A stretch of 22,686 nucleotides of DNA from Hypsibius dujardini. Lineage: Eukaryota; Tardigrada; Eutardigrada; Parachela; Hypsibiidae. How positions within the stretch are numbered: position 1 is the first letter of the stretch; each line of letters begins with the position of its first letter. The stretch spans positions 1 to 22,686 of the forward strand of contig LRSR01012581.1 of the NCBI GenBank assembly GCA_001579985.1, written 5' to 3'. A model generated the notes under the pieces. That model was not told the origin of the DNA, searched no databases, and saw only the letters and a list, made by a program, of their open reading frames with translations. Position numbers and translations under genes: made by a program. Positions 18,836-22,686 of the stretch are shown piece by piece.

Positions 18836-19867
18836 TCACGTGGAATCGTTGGAGAAATCGATCTCCTGCTTCACCACACCGACACCTTGATGGCCGGCCA
18901 TCCGAGCTGCCGCCAACGCTGCCCATCGATAATCAAAAAATCCCTCCGCACCGTCACCGCCGCGGCTCATCACCACCGATCCACCCGTACCGCTTCGATC
19001 GGCCGTGCCTGCAGCAGTCCTATCACTGCCCTTCGTTGCGTAACATACAGACGAAGACGGCGCTGTCTCCGCATGTCGCTTCTTCGGATCGGAAATCAAG
19101 CTTTCAATACTAAACGGAAAAACACTTCGCGGTTGCTTCGACGGACGGTCATCCGTCGTGGAGACGGTCGGTGAGGACGATGAAGGTACCTCATCATCCT
19201 CCTCCTCTTCCTCGGAGGCGCCCAAACTCGACTCCCTCGAAATCGTCCGTCGTTCGTCCGTCGTCCGTCCGTCGTCCGTCCGTCGTCCCTGCTGCTGCTG
19301 CTGCGGCGTCGAATTATTCCCCAACGATTTCGGCAGTTTGGACTTGCGTTTTCGTCGACGGAAATTGCCGTTCTCAAACATCTCCTCGCAGTTGGGATCG
19401 AGGGTCCAGTAGTTGCCCTTGCCGGGTTTGCCCTTCTCCCGGGCGACCTTGACGAAGCAGTCGTTGAGGCTCAAATTGTGCCGGATGGAGTTCTGCCAGC
19501 CCTGCTTGTTCTCGTGGTAGTAGGGGAACTTGTCGATGATGAACTTGTAGATGCCGCTCAGCGTCACCTTCTGGTCCGGCGCGGCGCGGATCGCCATGGC
19601 AATCAGCGCGATGTAACTGTACGGCGGCTTCTGATGCTTGATCATCTGCTTCGGCAGCTGCTGGAGACTCTCCAGCATGGCTTGATGGTTGAACGGCAGC
19701 TGCGAGAAGAGGTGATGCGGAAAGGAGAACTGATTAATAAACGGCGACATCGGTCCGGTGGTGTTGGGCGATGACCCTGCTGCCGAGCCGGGTATGGGCG
19801 GCCCAGGGTACAGGCCGAAGGGAGTGGGGAAAAAGGGGAACCGCGTATCCATCAAACGGCTGTACAT
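18836..19867 (-). CDS. foxL1: FoxL1-like forkhead transcription factor (343 aa, intronless)
   Basis: A single open frame. The forkhead domain spans residues 80-173, from [14 protein letters not shown] through the recognition helix [16 protein letters not shown] (126-141) and wing residues [20 protein letters not shown] to [11 protein letters not shown]. The run REKG-PGKG-YWTLDP and ENGN-RRRKRK is most like FoxL1 among the Fox classes I know; FoxI is the main alternative. The N-terminus is Pro/Phe-rich. After the domain come a Q5 run, an Arg/Thr/Asp repeat tract (195-210), an acidic run (219-226), an eh1-like Groucho-binding motif FSIESLI (252-258) and a VKQE sumoylation-type site (332-335). 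I chose the ATG at 19867-19865: the open frame extends 52 codons farther to 20023, but a TATA box sits within that extension. It binds DNA in the nucleus, probably as a repressor in development. Confidence 0.88.
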   Translation of the reverse strand: MYSRLMDTRFPFFPTPFGLYPGPPIPGSAAGSSPNTTGPMSPFINQFSFPHHLFSQLPFNHQAMLESLQQLPKQMIKHQKPPYSYIALIAMAIRAAPDQKVTLSGIYKFIIDKFPYYHENKQGWQNSIRHNLSLNDCFVKVAREKGKPGKGNYWTLDPNCEEMFENGNFRRRKRKSKLPKSLGNNSTPQQQQQGRRTDDGRTTDERRTISRESSLGASEEEEEDDEVPSSSSPTVSTTDDRPSKQPRSVFPFSIESLISDPKKRHAETAPSSSVCYATKGSDRTAAGTADRSGTGGSVVMSRGGDGAEGFFDYRWAALAAARMAGHQGVGVVKQEIDFSNDST

Positions 19868-19970
19868 TTTTCCCTTCTTTATAATATTAAGCTTTGTCAC
19901 AGCGAGGAGGGGGAAAAAAGCCTTACCAATTTGTGATGGAGATTTGTAACGGATTTTGGAACGACGAAGG

Positions 19971-19978
19971 TTTTTATA
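19971..19978 (-). promoter_or_regulatory. TATA box of the forkhead gene
   Basis: TATAAAAA on the minus strand, about 105 bases before the chosen ATG, would place transcription start near 19945 and leave a leader of about 80 bases. It supports the shorter start over the one at 20023. Confidence 0.55.
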
Positions 19979-20049
19979 TGTAGGGAGGAAAAGTTGCCCC
20001 GCCCTCTGACCGCAGATTGCCATTGAGGGAGCTTCCTATGGCGTAGATA

Positions 20050-20175
20050 CACACGTGGCAAAAACCTTGCGCTAACCGAGTTAAGCCATTACACTCGTTC
20101 GTCGTCAGCCTGTTGTACATAGCCGCGAGTCGAAGTGCTTAATTCGGTTAGCCCAGGCTTTCTGCCACGTGTGTG
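20050..20175. mobile_element. 126-bp MITE upstream of the forkhead gene
   Basis: The inverted arms are 20050-20088 and 20138-20175, both carrying CACACGTGGCA, GCTAACCGA or GCTAACCGAA, and TTAAGC. They differ mainly by a CA insertion and a few substitutions. TA flanks both ends (20048-20049 and 20176-20177). It has no coding capacity. Its sequence differs from the MITE at 2041, so it is a separate family. Confidence 0.75.
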
Positions 20176-20233
20176 TATGATCGAGGGCGCGTGTTTGGGT
20201 ATATATACATTATTTGGATTTGCTGCGTGCTGT

Positions 20234-20322
20234 ACGCGGATATATATATACGTGGATATATATATATATATATACGTGGATATATATATATATATATACG
20301 TGGATATATATATATATATGTG
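20234..20322. repeat. AT-dinucleotide array punctuated by CGTGGA
   Basis: Runs of TA of 12-20 bp are separated by CGTGGA (once CGCGGA), giving four units of about 20-24 bp. Confidence 0.95.
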
Positions 20323-21070
20323 TGTGCTTGGGCTACAGTGAATGTGCGCCGTTTTGATCGGGGCGATTTTTCCGCGATTGTTGACATGAGCCGGAGTATT
20401 GCTTATAGTTAAACATGTCGGCCGTGGCCGTGTGTGCGTAACCGTACGAGGAGTGTGGCCCAATTTGAGCCACCAATTTTTGAGTTCAAATTCGATCCAT
20501 GACCAATGCCGGAAAAGAACTGATTCTGCCAAAGTATTGAGAGAATTTTTGCTTGATATTTTCCCATTCGAAATTTAATTTCAAATAGACTGACACCAGC
20601 TAAAGGTTTTTCTGACTCAGTGGGCGGAGCTTTGGGACAAATTCTGGAGAGCTAAACTGGCAATTCCACTTCTCTTCAAAAGACACATCTAGCTCCGCCC
20701 CCTTGATTTTAAAAAAAAATTGTCAAGGATTGTTTTTTTTAAACATCCCAACCGGGAATTTCTATTGCCTCGAATTATGACTAAAAATGTGGTGGTTTGA
20801 AATAGAGCACATTCCTCGTAAGCGCACTCTTGAGTACACTGAAGTATCGGATCATTCACTACTGGCATACGATATGTCAGGACGAGAGACCCCCCCCCCA
20901 ATCAGGATGCGACCGGCTGTCACGCGCCACCGCGCACGGGAGGAGGTCGTTAAATGGAGGAGAGTTTGAGACGCTTCGAAAGAGTTTGATCCGTGGCTGT
21001 CCACGCATTTCGCGGGGTGTGTTTAGGAAGTGATTATACAGCTTTTAAATTTGAACAGAAGCTGTTTGTG
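20323..21070. other. Intergenic stretch without supported gene
   Basis: It holds a pair of inverted GGGCGGAGCT/AGCTCCGCCC decamers (about 20621 and 20691), a run of ten C at about 20890 and short open frames with no recognisable content. Nothing here supports a gene. Confidence 0.45.
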
Positions 21071-21075
21071 GGTGG

Positions 21076-21133
21076 TATAAAGGGGGTGAGCAATTTTACC
21101 CGGGCGCGGCGTGAAATGTATTAACGCCGCGCC
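21076..21133 (+). promoter_or_regulatory. Candidate TATA box followed by a GC-rich hairpin
   Basis: TATAAAGG begins at 21076. About 27 bp downstream a perfect 10-bp stem, GGCGCGGCGT (21103-21112) with ACGCCGCGCC (21124-21133), encloses an 11-base loop. If the TATA box is used, the hairpin sits at the 5' end of the transcript. Confidence 0.4.
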
Positions 21134-21320
21134 ACAATATTATCGTAAAATGTGGCCGTAAAGTGCATAACAGCGGGGATTTATTTGGTTATTTGTCTTG
21201 GGGTTGGGTTTATTATCGGCGGAAGCGCGGACCTACCGGCCACTTGAAAGGGCCTCTGAAGTTTGATCTTTTGGCTTTAATATAACTCATACGCATGAAC
21301 AATGTTGATCAGCTAATTCG

Positions 21321-21575
21321 TCAGTTGTCCAATTGGTCAGTTGTCCAAGGGTTGGTTGTTCAACTGGTCAGTTGTCCAATTGGTCAGTTGTCCAATGGTT
21401 GGTTGTTCAACTGGTCAGTTGTCCAATTGGTTGGTTGTCCAATTGGTCAGTTGTCCAATTGGTTGGTTGTCCAATTGGTCAGTTGTCCAATTGGTTGGTT
21501 GTCCAATTGGTTGGTTGTCCAATTGGTTGGTTGTCCAATTGGTTGGTTGTCCAATTGGTCAGTTGTCCAATTGGT
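21321..21575. repeat. 16-bp tandem array with palindromic CCAATTGG core, about 16 units
   Basis: Units TTGTCCAATTGGTCAG and TTGTCCAATTGGTTGG alternate irregularly. I count twelve perfect CCAATTGG cores, with a few units mutated to CAACTGG or CCAAGGG. Because 16 is not divisible by three, all three plus frames stay open and encode the same W-S-V-V-Q-L-V-S-C-P-I-G type peptide. This marks it as a repeat and not as a gene. Confidence 0.95.
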
Positions 21576-21816
21576 CTCTAAATGAGGCAGTCAGGTTCTG
21601 CAGAGTTTTAACACTGTTTCGTATGGAGGTTTTCTCTCGTTAACTCTACTGCTAGTCCAAAATATAGAGACTGAATCATTTCAGGTTTTCAAAAGTCAGG
21701 TAGAAAGGAATAATCCCTCTTAAGATATGTCTGAGTGATATTCTGTCTTTCGCGTGTTTATTTACAGACATAATTGCAGATTGTCCAGACATCGAGAATA
21801 ATTATTTTAAATTGTT

Positions 21817-21926
21817 ATGACGTTCGCGATACAGGAACAAACTCCGGCTGGTTCTCCCACGACATTGGCCGCGCAACATTTGTCGCTCGAAATAAAGGCT
21901 CAACTGTACGAGAGTAATATAATATC
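21817..21926 (+). CDS. Possible first exon of an unidentified gene
   Basis: ATG at 21817 opens 37 codons (MTFAIQEQTPAGSPTTLAAQ and onward, ending in LEIKAQLYESNIIS). The in-frame TAG overlaps a candidate donor GTAGGT at 21927. An in-frame TAA lies just upstream, so this is a true start if it is coding. Phase 2 at the donor does not match the exon at 22538 directly. A bridging exon at about 22163-22227 (ACC TCA ACG before GTGCGG) would fix the phase but has weak splice sites. Confidence 0.3.
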
Positions 21927-21939
21927 GTAGGTTCATTTA

Positions 21940-22070
21940 TATTTTTATATAAATATTTTAACATTTAACATTTTGAACATTTAAACACTTTAAACATCAA
22001 ACATTTATTTAGTATATTTTTATTTTATATTTATATTTATATTTATATTTTATATTTTATATTTTTTCAG
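21940..22070. repeat. AT-rich simple repeats
   Basis: A run of ACATTT/AACATTT motifs (21958-22008) is followed by TTTATAT/TTTTATAT repeats (22015-22065) that end in a TTTTTTCAG, which could serve as a splice acceptor. Confidence 0.85.
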
Positions 22071-22304
22071 TAATTAAGCATATTTACTTGTTAACCCTGG
22101 TATCCTTAAGCGGGATCAGCAGTGTCAGTTTAACTGCTTTTTAATTTGTCTGATCAAGAAAAAGACAACTTTTGCCGCTACTTACACTTACGCAATACAC
22201 ATCTGTTCACCTGTTCACCACCTCAACGGTGCGGGGAGTTTTCATTCTGAAATCCGGTATCCTTTGGCATCCATCCCCACCACATCAACAATGTCATCTG
22301 CCAC

Positions 22305-22470
22305 AGATAGACAGACACAGACACAGACACAGACACAGACACAGACAGACACAGAACCACTTTTCTGCCAGATTGTTGTTTTTCTACGTTCCTCTTCTGC
22401 ATGCCAGCAACAATTTAACCCCAGACAGACAGACAGACAGACAGAGACAGAGACAGAGGTACAGAGAGAG
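22305..22470. repeat. CAGACA and CAGA microsatellites
   Basis: A hexanucleotide-type CAGACA run lies at 22308-22350 and a second run of CAGA, then GAGACA and GAGA, at 22422-22478. They lie in the putative intron before the exon at 22538. Confidence 0.9.
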
Positions 22471-22537
22471 AGAGAGAGGGCATCCTCTTTTCAAATTCGC
22501 GCTCCCTTGTCCTAACAATTGACGCACCTCTTCTCAG

Positions 22538-22686
22538 CCAACCAGCCCTCAATCCATTCCATCCGAGGTTGTTTTGGACCTTGGTCTTGCAAATATTTTG
22601 TTTGCAGTCCCTCTCACAGAGCGGGTGCATGCCATACTTGACGCTTTCACTTTCAATGTGGTCATCACAAAAATTGACCGACAGAC
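22538..22686 (+). CDS. Internal exon of an unidentified gene, cut by the window edge
   Basis: After a CTCTTCTCAG acceptor one frame is open for 49 codons to the last base, reading PTSPQSIPSEVVLDLGLANI, then LFAVPLTERVHAILDAFTF, then NVVITKIDRQ. Its composition is that of an ordinary globular protein, with balanced hydrophobic and charged residues and no repeat, unlike the surrounding microsatellites. The other two plus frames are poorer: one has stops, the other is Ser-rich. I do not recognise the family. It is probably the same transcription unit as the TATA box and possible first exon to the left. Confidence 0.55.

Noticed and set aside
20089-20532. Frames with Tyr/Ile repeats on both strands
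   Set aside because: Translations of the TA dinucleotide array at 20234-20322.
21295-21643. Three overlapping frames encoding Trp/Val/Gln/Cys repeats
   Set aside because: All three frames of a 16-bp tandem repeat are open and encode the same peptide in register shifts, as expected for noncoding tandem DNA.

Overview
The window is animal nuclear DNA. It has spliced protein genes with GT-AG introns (mostly 60-150 bp, a few much shorter or longer), AATAAA signals, clear metazoan orthologues (CDC23/APC8, PM20D2, a FoxL1-class forkhead factor) and two secreted low-complexity proteins typical of invertebrate extracellular matrix. Many short tandem repeats of CAGA/CTGT and ATCA/TGAT type sit between genes and inside introns. 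The cysteine spacing in one secreted protein resembles nematode EB-type modules, so an ecdysozoan is a reasonable guess, but the phylum cannot be fixed from this sequence.

Layout, left to right. (1) 1-834, minus: the 5' end of an unrecognised coiled-coil gene that leaves the window. (2) 972-3325: a 60-bp minisatellite, an ambiguous coding-looking stretch, then four consecutive inverted-repeat (MITE/fold-back) elements. (3) 3800-6468, plus: a secreted Cys-rich then mucin-like protein of about 825 residues. (4) 7025-8928, minus: PM20D2-type M20 peptidase in seven exons, convergent with the previous gene, with a one-base frame conflict before its last exon. (5) 10575-11620, plus: a secreted, furin-site-containing Tyr/Gly/Thr repeat protein ending in a cadherin-like fold. 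(6) 12413-12727: a 63-bp minisatellite. (7) 13047-17043, plus: CDC23/APC8 in twelve exons, with complementary repeats in its introns. (8) 18836-19867, minus: intronless FoxL1-like gene with a MITE carrying two CACGTG boxes upstream. (9) 21076 to the end: a TATA box, a 12-copy CCAATTGG array, a possible first exon and a well-supported internal exon of an unidentified gene that runs off the right edge.

The genes do not form an operon or pathway: a cell-cycle ubiquitin-ligase subunit, a metabolite-repair dipeptidase, a developmental regulator and two matrix proteins lie side by side. The least ordinary content is the pair of apparently lineage-specific secreted proteins, the cluster of fold-back elements, and the complementary intronic repeats of CDC23. 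I see no prokaryotic-style system, CRISPR array or recognisable virus.
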